Shown here: piece after piece, positions 1 to 8,891 of the stretch
How positions within the stretch are numbered: the first letter of the stretch is position 1
Layout: every line of letters begins with the position of its first letter
NCBI RefSeq assembly: GCF_030297015.1
Contig: NZ_AP028056.1
Coordinates: 1,746,939-1,810,938, forward strand
DNA length: 64,000 nt
Direction of reading: 5' to 3'
Source: Brooklawnia propionicigenes
GTDB taxonomy: Bacteria > Actinomycetota > Actinomycetes > Propionibacteriales > Propionibacteriaceae
The notes under the pieces: model-generated
Seen by the model: the letters and a program-made list of their open reading frames with translations, nothing else
Told to the model about the DNA's origin: nothing
Databases searched by the model: none
Program-made: the position numbers and the translations under genes

Positions 1-31
1 GGCGATGCACCCCGAGGCCGCCCCCGGCCAA

Positions 32-37
32 TAGAGT
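32..37 (+). promoter_or_regulatory. Probable -10 box of a leaderless promoter
   Basis: TAGAGT (TANNNT type) ends six bases before the GTG start of the phosphotransferase gene, and there is no Shine-Dalgarno sequence between them. This spacing puts the transcription start on the start codon. The same geometry recurs at 6213, 54111 and 59071 in this window. Confidence 0.5.
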
Positions 38-43
38 GCTGCG

Positions 44-886
44 GTGCCCCTCACCGCCCGCCAACTCGGCCTGCTCCGGGATTGGCTCGGTGAGTGGAGC
101 ATCGTCACCGACCACTCCTGGCCGCTGCAAGACACCACCGTGCTGCGCGTCCGCACCACCGACGGTGACCTCGTGGTGAAAGCCAGCGAAACAAGTCACC
201 ACATCGGACGTGAGATCGAGGCACACGTCCGCGTGCTCAACAACCTCCACGACCACCGATTCCCACACCTGCACCACGCCGACCGCGAGGCCGGCCTGCT
301 CCTCACCAAATGGATACCCGGCACCCTCGTCGAAGGCACGCCCGCCGAGCACAACCCAGCCGTGTACCGCCAAGCCGGTGCAGCCCTCGCGCAGCTCCAC
401 GTGAGGCCCGAAACCTCGGAGGACTACCTCCCGACAACCATCGCCAAGATCGAGATCCTCCATGCCACAGCAGGCCGGCTTGGGCTCCTCGACCCCACGA
501 CGCTGTCCGCCACCCGCCAGCACCTCACCGGGATGCGCGCGCACCCAGTCGAGGTACGGTTCACCCACGGCGACTACCAACCCCGCAACTGGCTCGACGA
601 CCACGGCACTCTGCGCGTCATCGACTTCGGGCGCGCAGCCCAACGACCCGTCGAAAGCGACCTCATCCGACTGCTGCACCAACAACTCGCCGGCGCCCCC
701 ACACTGCGCGACGCGTTCTTCGCCGGCTACGGGCACTCGCTCGACAAGTTCGACCCCGACATCCTCAACGCCGAGCACCTCCTTCAAAGCGTCAGCACCG
801 TCGTCTGGGCACACCAAGTTGGCGACCAGGCCTTCGAGGACAAGGGCCGCGCAATGGTCGAAAGCTTCCTCAGCGGCGAAGTCTGA
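44..886 (+). CDS. Aminoglycoside phosphotransferase (APH)-fold kinase
   Basis: This is a 280-residue protein of the phosphotransferase enzyme (APH/choline kinase) family, which transfers ATP phosphate to a small-molecule hydroxyl. The Brenner motif HGDYQPRNW is at residues 175-183 (catalytic Asp177) and the Mg-binding IDFGRA motif is at 193-198. A candidate ATP-binding lysine is in DLVVKA (about residue 46) with an acidic partner near residue 57. The GTG start fits a leaderless promoter just upstream. The length is normal for the family. The substrate cannot be read from sequence: many such genes in actinomycetes are not resistance genes. It stands alone left of the ardC remnant. Confidence 0.8.
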   Translation: MPLTARQLGLLRDWLGEWSIVTDHSWPLQDTTVLRVRTTDGDLVVKASETSHHIGREIEAHVRVLNNLHDHRFPHLHHADREAGLLLTKWIPGTLVEGTPAEHNPAVYRQAGAALAQLHVRPETSEDYLPTTIAKIEILHATAGRLGLLDPTTLSATRQHLTGMRAHPVEVRFTHGDYQPRNWLDDHGTLRVIDFGRAAQRPVESDLIRLLHQQLAGAPTLRDAFFAGYGHSLDKFDPDILNAEHLLQSVSTVVWAHQVGDQAFEDKGRAMVESFLSGEV

Positions 887-889
887 CCC

Positions 890-1000
890 GCCGGTCCGCA
901 ACCCGATACTCGCCAAGAGTCCAACAACCGAGCACAATCGAGCACAACAGCCCAGCCGGGAATCTCGACGCAATTCTCTGGATAACCCGTCGAACACCGT
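890..1000. other. Non-coding junction next to the ardC remnant
   Basis: Homology of the minus-strand ardC fragment ends abruptly at a Val-Phe-Asp codon run near 1000. The DNA left of it holds a short tandem repeat (on the minus strand TTGTGCTCG, one base, TTGTGCTCG). It looks like the scar of an insertion or deletion that removed the ardC 3' half. No gene is seen. Confidence 0.35.
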
Positions 1001-1228
1001 GACGGGCTTCGTGCCGACGACGTGTGTCTGGTGCACGGCGCGGCCCTGGTCGTCGCGCACAGGTTGGCCAGTGTTGTCGAGGCGCGGCTCGCGGCGCGTG
1101 ATCGGCGCGAGGACCTTGATGCCGGACTCGCCTCGGCGCACCTGGCGCCCCATGGCCTTGAACGCCTGGTAGCCGGCGACGTGGGTCGCCTGGGGGTCCT
1201 GCAGCATGATCAGCAGCGAGTTCCCGAA
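1001..1228 (-). pseudogene. ardC: ArdC-like antirestriction protein, internal fragment
   Basis: Read on the minus strand from 1228, this encodes FGNSLLIMLQDPQATHVAGY, then a GRQVRRGESGIKVLAP stretch, and ends at VTVFD. That is the continuation of the ArdC-type ssDNA-binding N domain (DUF1738 family). Its beginning lies 4.4 kb away at 5650-5820, where the reading stops at HRYS. Joining the two pieces restores the expected HRYS-FGNS sequence. The gene is therefore split by the recombinase element and, separately, is cut off at about residue 130, so it cannot make the metallopeptidase half. ArdC proteins protect incoming conjugative DNA, so this is a relic of an older plasmid or ICE. Confidence 0.8.
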
Positions 1229-1240
1229 CAAACCCGGCGA

Positions 1241-1389
1241 ATTGCATCCGATGATGTATTCAGGCGGTTGGCTGCATGCCTGCGAGCGTCGGACGGAGTC
1301 CATCGGACGCGGCCGGCCGCTCTCTCGGTGCCCAGTGTATCGCCTAGTGAAGTTTGGTTCGCCGGTGTGCGGATTGCATCGGATGCATG
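1241..1389 (+). repeat. Near-identical 16-17 bp motifs left of the recombinase gene
   Basis: ATTGCATCCGATGATG at 1241-1256 and ATTGCATCGGATGCATG at 1373-1389 share the ATTGCATCSGATG core in the same orientation. They flank the non-coding left end of the element, 12 bp from its border and just before the recombinase start. They are candidate recombinase arm or core sites, or operators for the XRE protein. Confidence 0.4.
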
Positions 1390-1399
1390 ATACGTTCAT

Positions 1400-2539
1400 G
1401 TGCTTGTGAGGGGTGTCGAGGGTGATGCGGCGGCGCGGTTGGCGCCTGCTGCGTTGGGTGTTCCGGGGTCGGCCGAGGTGCTGCTCGCGGGCGGGTTGGC
1501 GCTGCTGGCGCCGGAGGAGACTGTCTTCGAGGCGATGCTGGACGGTTGGGCTGTGCAGCAGCGGTCCCGGCTGCTGGTCGACACCACGATCAAACAGCGG
1601 ATCTTCGCGGTCCGCCGGTTCCACCGATTCGCCGGGGAGTATCCGTGGCGATGGACGCCGGCCGACGTCGAGGAGTGGACCTCGGAGCTGGTCGGCGGCG
1701 GTGTCGCGCACTCCTCGGTCCGCTACTACCAGATGGCTGTGTCCCTGTTCTGTGGGTATGTCACCGACCCGCGCTACCGCTGGGCCGAGGTGTGCGAGCT
1801 GCACTTCGGGTCGCACCCGGTGCAGGTCTTCCACGAGTGGAACACCGTCGTGCACCGTGCCGAGTACGAGGGGCGGCCCGGGAACCGGCCGTTCACCCGC
1901 GACGAGCTGCAGGTGTTCTTCGACTACTGCGACCAGCGGGTCGCCCAGGTCGCCGACCGCGGCCGGAAGGGCTGGCTGGCGGCCTACCGGGACGCCACCT
2001 TGTTCAAGGCGATCTACGCGTGGGGGCTGCGCCGCAGGGAAGCCGCGATGCTCGAGACCGTCGACTGGTCGGCCAACCCTGCCGCACCACAGTTCGGCCG
2101 CTACGGCGCGCTGAGCGTGCGCTACGGCAAAGCCGTCAAGGGTTCCCCGCCGCGGCGCCGGACCGTGCTCACCACGATGGGCTGGGCGGCGGAGGCGGTC
2201 GCCGAATGGGTCGAGGAGATCCGGCCGCTGTACGCCCCGGCCGGGGTCGCGCTGTGGCCCACCGAGCGGCGCGCCAAGATCTCCACCGACGCCCTGACTG
2301 TGCGCTTCCAGGCCTACCGTGAGGCGGCCGGGCTGGACCCGATCCTGTCCACACACTGCCTGCGACACTCCTACGCCAGCCACCTCCTCGAGGACGGCTA
2401 CGACCACCTGTTCGTCCAGCAGCAACTCGGCCACGCCTGGGGCGCCACCACCGCCATCTACACAAGCGTCGGCGCCGACTACAAGAACCAGGCGCTGCGC
2501 CGAGCCCTGTCCCGCGCCCTCGACCAACCAACCAGCTAG
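1400..2539 (+). CDS. Tyrosine recombinase / site-specific integrase
   Basis: This 379-residue phage-integrase-family protein cuts and rejoins DNA through a tyrosine. The SAM-like core-binding domain covers roughly residues 40-155 and the catalytic domain 165-375. Visible catalytic residues are Arg211/212 (GLRRREA), a Lys in KGSPPRRR, His319 and Arg322 in HCLRHSYASH, His345 in LGHAWG and nucleophile Tyr354 in AIYTSV. The set is complete, so the enzyme should be active. The start is GTG at 1400. It lies 10 bp ahead of an XRE gene and forms the mobility module of the element. This gene trio recurs in actinobacteria (recollection, not searched). Confidence 0.85.
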   Translation: MLVRGVEGDAAARLAPAALGVPGSAEVLLAGGLALLAPEETVFEAMLDGWAVQQRSRLLVDTTIKQRIFAVRRFHRFAGEYPWRWTPADVEEWTSELVGGGVAHSSVRYYQMAVSLFCGYVTDPRYRWAEVCELHFGSHPVQVFHEWNTVVHRAEYEGRPGNRPFTRDELQVFFDYCDQRVAQVADRGRKGWLAAYRDATLFKAIYAWGLRRREAAMLETVDWSANPAAPQFGRYGALSVRYGKAVKGSPPRRRTVLTTMGWAAEAVAEWVEEIRPLYAPAGVALWPTERRAKISTDALTVRFQAYREAAGLDPILSTHCLRHSYASHLLEDGYDHLFVQQQLGHAWGATTAIYTSVGADYKNQALRRALSRALDQPTS

Positions 2540-2549
2540 GAGAAGCCCG

Positions 2550-2900
2550 ATGCCCCGCACCCGCAAACCCGCCCTCGGATACCGCTGGCACCTGCGCCGG
2601 CTCATGGCCGAGCACGAAATGTACGCCACCACCGACCTGACGCCCCTGCTCGCCGAACGCGGCGTCGCGCTGTCACCGGCCCAGGTGTACCGACTCGTCA
2701 CCGGCACCCCCGAAAGGCTCAGCCTGCGCACCCTGGTCGCCTTATGCGACATCCTCGACTGCACCCCCAACGAGCTCATCGAGCCCGTCGTCGAAACCCG
2801 GCCCGTCAGGGCCACCGGCACCACCGGTCCCGCACCGGCGACCATCACCGCCGCGAAACAACGCACCCCCCGGCGGGCCGACATCACCAGCGTCGAGTGA
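2550..2900 (+). CDS. XRE/Cro-family HTH protein
   Basis: This 116-residue protein has a central Cro/C1-type helix-turn-helix: LSPAQVYRLVTG, then LSLRTLVALCDIL and CTPNELIEP, the usual end of an XRE domain with a cytoplasmic C-terminal tail. The ATG at 2550 is preceded by AGGAGAAGCCCG, a good ribosome site. The stop overlaps the GTG of the next gene (GTGA). It probably represses or assists the upstream recombinase. Its low-complexity Ala/Thr tail is common for this family. Confidence 0.75.
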   Translation: MPRTRKPALGYRWHLRRLMAEHEMYATTDLTPLLAERGVALSPAQVYRLVTGTPERLSLRTLVALCDILDCTPNELIEPVVETRPVRATGTTGPAPATITAAKQRTPRRADITSVE

Positions 2901-3283
2901 GCCCGGGGCCGTGCCCGATCTGCGGGCGGGAGATGGGCAAGTCCAGCAAGGAGTTCTGCGGCCGCTGCACCCAGGGCACCGACCGTGTCCGTGGCGCATG
3001 CTCGGCCTGCGGCAAGCCCGACCGGGTCCTCGACCACCACCGGGTCTGCAAATGGTGCCGCAGGTACAGCCGGCGCCAATGCGTCGACTGCGGACGCACG
3101 CCCAACCAGGCACGCACCATCGGGCCCACCCAGCTGTGCGACCACTGCACCCTTCGCCGCGCGCTCGACCACATCATCCCCGCCCAGCCCGCCGGCCTCC
3201 TCGCACCGCTGCGACCAGTCATCCTCGCCGCCGAGCCCCTCACCACCCGCCGGTGGCTGGCCCGCCACGCCGACCTGCTCACC

Positions 3284-3286
3284 GCC
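3284..3286. repeat. 3-bp target duplication of IS3 copy 1 (GCC)
   Basis: GCC at 3284-3286 and again at 4588-4590 flank the IS3 element directly. Three bases is the usual IS3 duplication length. Confidence 0.8.
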
Positions 3287-3316
3287 TGGAGTGTTCCCGA
3301 TAAAGTGGATAGCTGT

Positions 3317-4201
3317 TTAGGCTGCGAGTTCAAGTATGTTTCTGTAGCCTAGCTCATATTCTTGCGGTGTCAAGTATCCGAGCGTTGAATGGCGACGAGT
3401 CTGGTTGTAGTATTCCTCAATCCAAGAAAACGTGTACTTCTTCAGAGTCTTGAGATCTGGCCAAGGCCGGGTATGGATGAGTTCCTTCTTGTAGGTCGCG
3501 AAGAACGATTCGGCGACCGCGTTATCGTAACAAATCCCGGTACGGCCCAATGATCGACGAATCTTGTGTTTCCGACAGTACTTAGCAAAATCCGTCGACG
3601 TATACTGCGTCCCACGGTCCGAATGAAAAATCACGCGTGTCCGAGGCCGACGATGAACCCGAGCCATATCCAAAGCATCAGTGACCAACGAGGTACGCAT
3701 ATGGTCATCGACAGCCCAACCCACCACCTTCCTGGAATACAGGTCGATCACCGTCGCCAGATAAGCCCAACCATTCCACGTCTTCACATACGTGATATCA
3801 CCACACCACTTCTCGTTCGGCCCCGACGCCTCGAACCTTCGACCGATCAGGTCCGGGGCCGGCACCGGATGCTCGCCAGCCACCGTGGTTCGCCGCCACG
3901 CCGCGGGATGACGGCCCTGGACACCCAGCGCCCGCATCAACCGCCACACCCGCTTGCGCGACACCCGGTGCCCGCCAGCAGCGAGCTCGGCATGAATGCG
4001 TCGGACCCCAGGCCGGCCCGGGCTGCTGGCATAAAAATGGCGAATCAATCCCATCAGCAGATCGTCTTGGTCGTGCCTGACCGAAACCCGATGACTCCGC
4101 CACTTGTAATAGCCCGAGGTCGACACCTGGAGTTCCCGACACATGAACACCACCGGATAAACACCCTGATCAGCCCAGTCCGCGATCGCAGCAAACTTCA
4201 C
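3317..4201 (-). CDS. IS3 transposase OrfB (DDE integrase core), copy 1
   Basis: This 294-residue protein contains the rve-type catalytic core. The first Asp is in GDITYVKTW, the second in FHSDRGTQYTS and the Glu in NAVAESFFATYKKE. The C-terminal SWIEEYYNQTRRHSTLGY block is typical of IS3 OrfB. Its GTG start overlaps the orfA stop by 4 bp. A run of seven T on the plus strand (4231-4237, A7 in the message) lies in the orfA end, and the orfB frame is open from there, so a -1 frameshift can make an OrfAB fusion transposase. Confidence 0.93.
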   Translation of the reverse strand: MKFAAIADWADQGVYPVVFMCRELQVSTSGYYKWRSHRVSVRHDQDDLLMGLIRHFYASSPGRPGVRRIHAELAAGGHRVSRKRVWRLMRALGVQGRHPAAWRRTTVAGEHPVPAPDLIGRRFEASGPNEKWCGDITYVKTWNGWAYLATVIDLYSRKVVGWAVDDHMRTSLVTDALDMARVHRRPRTRVIFHSDRGTQYTSTDFAKYCRKHKIRRSLGRTGICYDNAVAESFFATYKKELIHTRPWPDLKTLKKYTFSWIEEYYNQTRRHSTLGYLTPQEYELGYRNILELAA

Positions 4202-4518
4202 TGCTGGTCTTTCGCGAACCAGGTCGCCACTTTTTTTGCGAAACTGGCCTGCATCTGGAGATGAGCGTTTTCGTCCAGCAGCCTCTGGTAATCCGCGCGG
4301 AGCTGTTCGAGCTCGGCCCGTTCCGAGCGTGTCAAAGACTCGTCCGGGTCACGCTGCTCATCGCGCAAGTCTCGTTCTTTCTTCACCCATTTCCCTAACG
4401 TCTTCTCGAGGACGCCGATATTCCGTGCCGCCTCAGCGATCGACCGCCCATCATCCAACACCAACGCCACCGCGTTAGCTTTGTACTCCGCCGTGAAATG
4501 CCTCCGCGTAGATCCCAT
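4198..4518 (-). CDS. IS3 OrfA helix-turn-helix protein, copy 1
   Basis: This 106-residue HTH_Tnp_1-type protein has the N-terminal motif RRHFTAEYKANAVALVLDD and IAEAARNIGVLEKTLGKWVK, followed by a leucine-zipper-like stretch (ELEQLRADYQRLLDENAHLQ) that mediates multimerisation in IS3 elements. It binds the terminal repeats and, by -1 frameshifting at A7 near its 3' end, supplies the N-terminal part of OrfAB. Confidence 0.92.
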   Translation of the reverse strand: MGSTRRHFTAEYKANAVALVLDDGRSIAEAARNIGVLEKTLGKWVKKERDLRDEQRDPDESLTRSERAELEQLRADYQRLLDENAHLQMQASFAKKVATWFAKDQQ

Positions 4519-5649
4519 AATCAGCTCCCCTTCACCCTATCGGGAACCGCAAACCTCACCAGTGTCCACCAAACCGGGAACGGTCCAGCCCTCGACCAAG
4601 GCCGGACCAGCCTCGATCACGCCACCCTCGACACCCTCCCCCACCCCAAGGCGGTCGGGCATCTGCGCGCCCTGCTGATCAGTGCCGAGATCCTGACCCC
4701 CGACCCCACCGGGCCCATCCGGCGGCTCGAGAACAACCTCGATCAGCTGCTGGCCGAACTCGACCAGCCGCACCGCCGCATCATCGCCGGCTGGATCCGC
4801 TGGCAAGTGCTGCCGCCCCTGCGGCAACGCGCGGCCGATGGCCTCGAGCTGACCAACTCCGTCGCCAACGCCCGCAACCGGATCGAACGCACCATCGCCT
4901 TCCTGACCACCCTGCAAGCCCGCGGTCGGACCCTGAACAGCATCACCCAGCACGACATCGACGACTGGTTCGCCGGCCCCGGCGCCGCCCGCTGGAACAC
5001 CCGCCCCTTCCTCGCCTGGGCCCACAAACGCAAACACCTGCCCCAGCGAGTCCAGCTGCCCCCCGCCTCCTACATCGGGACCCGAACCGCGCCCGCCGAC
5101 CCCGAGGAACGCTGGACCACCGCGACCAGGCTCCTCACCGACGACACCCTCGACCCCGCCGATCGCGTCGCCGGCCTGCTCATCGTCCTCTACGCCCAAA
5201 CCCTCAGCCGCATCATCACCTTGACCCGCAGCGACATCACCAGCGACGGCGACGGCGTCCAACTTCGGCTCGGAGTCGACCCCATCGACCTGCCCGAACC
5301 GCTCGCGAGCCTGATCCAAACCCTGCCCATCAAACGACGCGAGGGCACCGCCGAGAACCTGCCCAACCCGTGGCTGTTCCCCGGTCAATGGGCCGGCACC
5401 CACATCCACGCAGTCAACCTCAGCGACCGCCTCCGCCGCATAGGCATCGAACCCCGCCGCATGCGCCTCGCCGCCGCCGAGCAACTCAGCCGCGAGATCC
5501 CACCCGCCATGCTCTCCGGCGTCCTCGGCCTGCGAACCGCAACCATCGCCAAACAGAGCAGCCAATCCGGCGGGAACTGGGCCAAATACGCCGGCGCCCG
5601 TGGCTGAACCCAGGTATTCACGGACTTCGAATATCTCTCTCCTGCCAGT

Positions 5650-5820
5650 CGAGTAGCGATGGAACTGGCTGGAGAACTTGAGCCAGGCCTGCCATGCCTG
5701 CGGGTCGTTGAGGGCGAGGATGCCGTCACTCAACTGGGTGTGGAGCTTGTCGAGCGTCGCCTGCCGAGCCTCGGCGGCTGCGGCGCGCTCTGCCTCGCTG
5801 GGCCTGCGGTACCCGGCCAT
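5650..5820 (-). pseudogene. ardC: ArdC-like protein, N-terminal fragment
   Basis: From ATG at 5820 the minus strand encodes MAGYRRPSEAERAAAAEAR, then LNDPQAWQAWLKFSSQFHRYS, the typical opening of ArdC-like ssDNA-binding proteins. At HRYS (5650) the homology stops where the recombinase element begins, and it resumes at 1228. The start overlaps the stop of a small upstream gene (TGATG). Confidence 0.8.
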
Positions 5821-6113
5821 CAGCCGCGGCCTTCCAGCAGCGCGGCTACGTGGTCGAGGATCGCCCTGACCGCCTCAGTCGGTGCGCCGGAGTCGGCAAG
5901 TTGCCTTGCCTGCAGGAGGAGGTCCTCGATGATGAGGGGAGCGTCCGCGAATGAAGGCTCCGGTTCGACGACGACCCGAACTCCGTGCGTCCTCCCACGC
6001 ACGAACACGGACTTATCGTTGACTGCGACGATCTCCAGGGCGGGCCCCCGCGCGCTCGAGCCTGCGGGCGCAAGACGTTGCGGCACAACGCCTCGCGCGG
6101 CGTTGATTTGCAT
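5820..6113 (-). CDS. Small hypothetical protein upstream of ardC
   Basis: A 97-residue acidic protein starting MQINAARGVVPQRLAPAG and ending ILDHVAALLEGRG. It shows a short beta-rich first half and a helical second half (IIEDLLLQARQLADSGAPTE). I do not recognise the family. The TGA stop overlaps the ardC ATG, so it was the first gene of a two-gene unit in the plasmid or ICE that supplied ardC. It is apparently intact, but its promoter side abuts the IS1634-type element. Confidence 0.5.
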   Translation of the reverse strand: MQINAARGVVPQRLAPAGSSARGPALEIVAVNDKSVFVRGRTHGVRVVVEPEPSFADAPLIIEDLLLQARQLADSGAPTEAVRAILDHVAALLEGRG

Positions 6114-6212
6114 CCCGTCCCCGACCTGACTTCCACAACTACTCCTGATCGGCGGGGTTGAGGGGCTTGTCGGGGCTGGTTTGGGTGCCGGTTTTGGGGC
6201 ACTAATCGGGGG

Positions 6213-6218
6213 TAGAGT
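6213..6218 (+). promoter_or_regulatory. Probable -10 box of a leaderless transposase promoter
   Basis: TAGAGT lies six bases before the GTG start of the transposase, the same arrangement as at 32-37. No ribosome site is present. Confidence 0.45.
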
Positions 6219-7579
6219 GCGGGTGTGAGTCCGTTCGTGCGGAAGGTGAAGACCGCGTCGGGGGCGACAGCGGTCCAGATCGTCGAGAAACGCAACGGTC
6301 GCCGCAGGATCCTCGAGCATGTGGGCTCGGCTCACGACGAGACCGAGCTCGCGGTGCTGATGAGCGCCGCGCAGCAACGGGTCCATGGCGTCCAGGACGA
6401 GCTGCTGCTCGTGGAGCAGCCCAGACGGGAACCGGTCGGGCCGATCGTGGAGCACGCGTCGAGCGAGGTGCTGTGGCGGGTGCTGACCGACGCGTACGAA
6501 CAGCTGGGGTTCGACCAGATCAACGACGAAGTGTTCAAAGCGCTGGTCACAGCGCGGATCATCGAGCCGACCTCGAAGCAGGACACGCTGCGCGTGTTGG
6601 GTGACCTGGGTCGGCCGGTGCCACATGTGAATACCCTCTACAACTGTCTGCGGCGGTGCGTGGAGCGTGACTACCGCAGCCGGGTCGCCGCCTCCTGCTG
6701 GGCTCACGCGACCGCCCGGGGGCCGGTGGCGTTGGTGATGTATGACCTGACCACACTGCATTTCGAGGTGACCAACGAGGACCGGCTCCGGAAGGTCGGG
6801 ATGAGTAAGGAACGCCGCGTGGACCCGCAGGTCACCGTCGGGTTGCTGGTCACCGCGGGCGGGTTCCCGCTCGAGGTCGCCCTTTTCGAGGGCAACAAGG
6901 CAGAGACCAAGACCCTGATCCCGGTGATCGAGCAGTTCAAGACCCGCCACGGCATCAATGAGCTGGTGGTGGTCGCCGACGCCGGGATGCTGTCGGCGGA
7001 CAACCTCAACGGCCTCGAAGACGCCGGATGCCGCTTCATCGTCGCCTCCCGCCAGTCGCACGTGCCCTACGACCTGGGCGACCACTTCGAACGCCACGGC
7101 AACTACACCCCCGACGATTCGACGATCGAGACCACCCGCGACATGGGCACCGGCCGGCAGCGCCGCACCCGCCGAGTGGTGTATCACTACTCCTTCAAGC
7201 GCCACAAGCGAGACGACAAGACCATCAACGCCCAGGTCGTCAAGGCCGAGAAGGTCGCCGACGGGCTCCGCCCCGTCGCCCGGGACCGGTTCGTGACCGT
7301 CACCACCGACGCCGACGGGAAGAAGGCCGAGGTCAACTGGGACGTCATCGAACGGGCCAGGTTCTGCGCCGGGTTCAAGGGCTACGTCACCAACATCGGC
7401 GCCGACGTGATGGACGGCGCAGCAGTGGTCGCCGCCTACCGGGACCTGTGGCACGTCGAGGAGTCCTTCCGGATGGCCAAGGGAGACCTCCAAGCCAGAC
7501 CGATCTTCCACCGCAAACGCGAACCGATCGAGGCCCACCTCACCATCGTCTTCGCCGCGCTCGCGGTCGCCCGCCACCT

Positions 7580-7637
7580 CCAAGACCAGACCGGGGTCAG
7601 CATCAAGCGCCTCGTGCAGACCCTGCGACCCCTCCAG
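7580..7637 (+). repeat. 58-bp target duplication, left copy
   Basis: The 58 bases from CCAAGACCAGACC to GACCCCTCCAG are repeated exactly at 11442-11499. They flank element B on both sides and are part of transposase A. Long, variable target duplications are a known trait of the IS1634 group. Confidence 0.9.
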
Positions 7638-8891
7638 ACCCGACTTGGGCCATGACTCTCGGTTTCGGGGTTGATCATGGGAGTGGCTAGCTGCTTTGGT
7701 CTGGGGGTTGCGCACTAAGTGGTGGGGGTTTCAGGCTTGGTTTTGTGGCGTATGTGCGGACGGTGACCACGGGGTCGGGGGCGACGGCTGTCCAGATCGT
7801 GTGGAAGTCGGTGCGTGGGTCACGAGATATCGAACACATTGGCTCGGCGCGGGTTCCGGCCGAGGTCGAACTGTTGAAGGCAGCTGCCGTGCAGCGGATC
7901 GCTGCCGGGCAAGACCAGCTCCCCCTCGAAGACCCGGCCCTGGCGGTGGAGTCTGAGGTTGTGGTGGCCGGGATGCGGATGGGCCGGCTGCTGGATGCGA
8001 TCGCCGGTGTTTATCGGCAACTCGGCTTGGAGCGGGCCGCTGGCGGGGATCTGGTGTTCGAGCATTTGGTGACCGCGCGGATCATTGAACCGTCGTCGAA
8101 ACTGGACGCTGCCCGGGTTCTGGCTGAGGCCGGTATCCGGCCATTGTCGTATCGCACCGTGAAACGGCGGCTGCCTGTTTACGCCGAACCCGCGTTTCGT
8201 CACCGATTGTCAGGGGCTGTTTCAGCCAGGTCTGATCTGGGTCCTGCCGCCCTGGTTTTGTACGATGTGACGGTGCGCCATGAGGCGCTTGTTGTTCGAG
8301 TGGGGGTGAGAGACCTTCGCCTGATTCCCTGCCGTGGCAGGGGTTTGAAGCTGGGGGCAGCCTGACCTGGGGAGACGCCCGGGATGGGTGGGAGCAGCCC
8401 TGGCAAAGCCGTGACGCGTTAGCACTGTCGGATGGTGTGGGTGCGGCGAGCGTTGTCGAAGAGGTATACGCGAGGAACCGGTGTGAGTACCTGTCTTGAC
8501 GTATGAGCGTCTCGAACCCGATGGATCTGGGGCGGGCGCGGTGCGCCATCTGCGGGCGATTGTCGGTGGGTGGACTGCTGCGGGGTGGAGTAACGATCCC
8601 GTGGTGGGGCCAGCAGCGAATGACTACGGAGTAGGTGCTGGTGAGGCCGCAGGCAGATAGCCGGGTGCCTCCTTCGACCAGCGAACAGCAAGTGAACATG
8701 GGAAGGCCGTTCGGTCTGCCTGTCCGGGTGCGCGGCCAGCGTGCCCGGGATGGGTTGAGCACGTCGTCTGCTGATCGACCGGAAGGCTGGCGGAGCCGCC
8801 GTAGTACTCCGGGTCCGGGAGAGCCGGACACATGGGGAAGGGCGGCAGCGAGGTTGGATAGGAGGTGCTGTGATGGCGCAAGGATGCATCG

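Larger units (their letters stand above)
3287..4587 (-). mobile_element. IS3-family element (IS51-like group), copy 1
   Basis: A 1301-bp element with imperfect terminal inverted repeats: TGGAGTGTTCCCGATAAAG at the left, and read inward from the right TGGACCGTTCCCGGTTTGG. It starts with TG and ends with CA. It carries orfA and orfB on the minus strand and is flanked by GCC duplications. Its proteins match those of copy 2 at 16098-17398 without a difference that I can see, so the copies are recent. It interrupts the zinc-ribbon gene of the recombinase element. Confidence 0.95.
2897..5607 (+). pseudogene. Zinc-ribbon recombinase-associated protein, split by IS3
   Basis: The original 468-residue gene is 2897-3286 joined to 4591-5607. 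Removing the IS3 copy and one GCC target duplication restores the frame (...DLLTA-LDQGRTS...). The N-terminal third holds Cys pairs that look like zinc ribbons (CPIC/CGRC, CSAC/CKWC, CVDC/CDHC). The rest is helical, with a recombinase-like organisation but without a visible R-H-R-Y tetrad. It overlaps the XRE gene by 4 bp, so the trio is one transcription unit. As it stands, only 130 residues would be translated before running into IS sequence. The role is unknown; an accessory subunit of the recombinase is plausible by position. Confidence 0.7.
1229..5649 (+). mobile_element. Three-gene tyrosine-recombinase element inserted in ardC
   Basis: The boundaries come from restoring ardC: its reading stops at 5650 and resumes at 1228. 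Inside are a tyrosine recombinase, an XRE-type HTH protein and a zinc-ribbon protein, all on the plus strand and coupled. Without the internal IS3 copy the element is about 3.1 kb. No clear terminal inverted repeats or target duplication are visible, which fits tyrosine-recombinase transposition of the Tn554 kind (inference). The exact ends are uncertain by a few bases. Confidence 0.7.

Noticed and set aside
5820-7715. 631-codon minus-strand frame over transposase A
   Set aside because: Only its last 97 codons (5820-6113) look real; the rest is a shadow of the IS1634 transposase.
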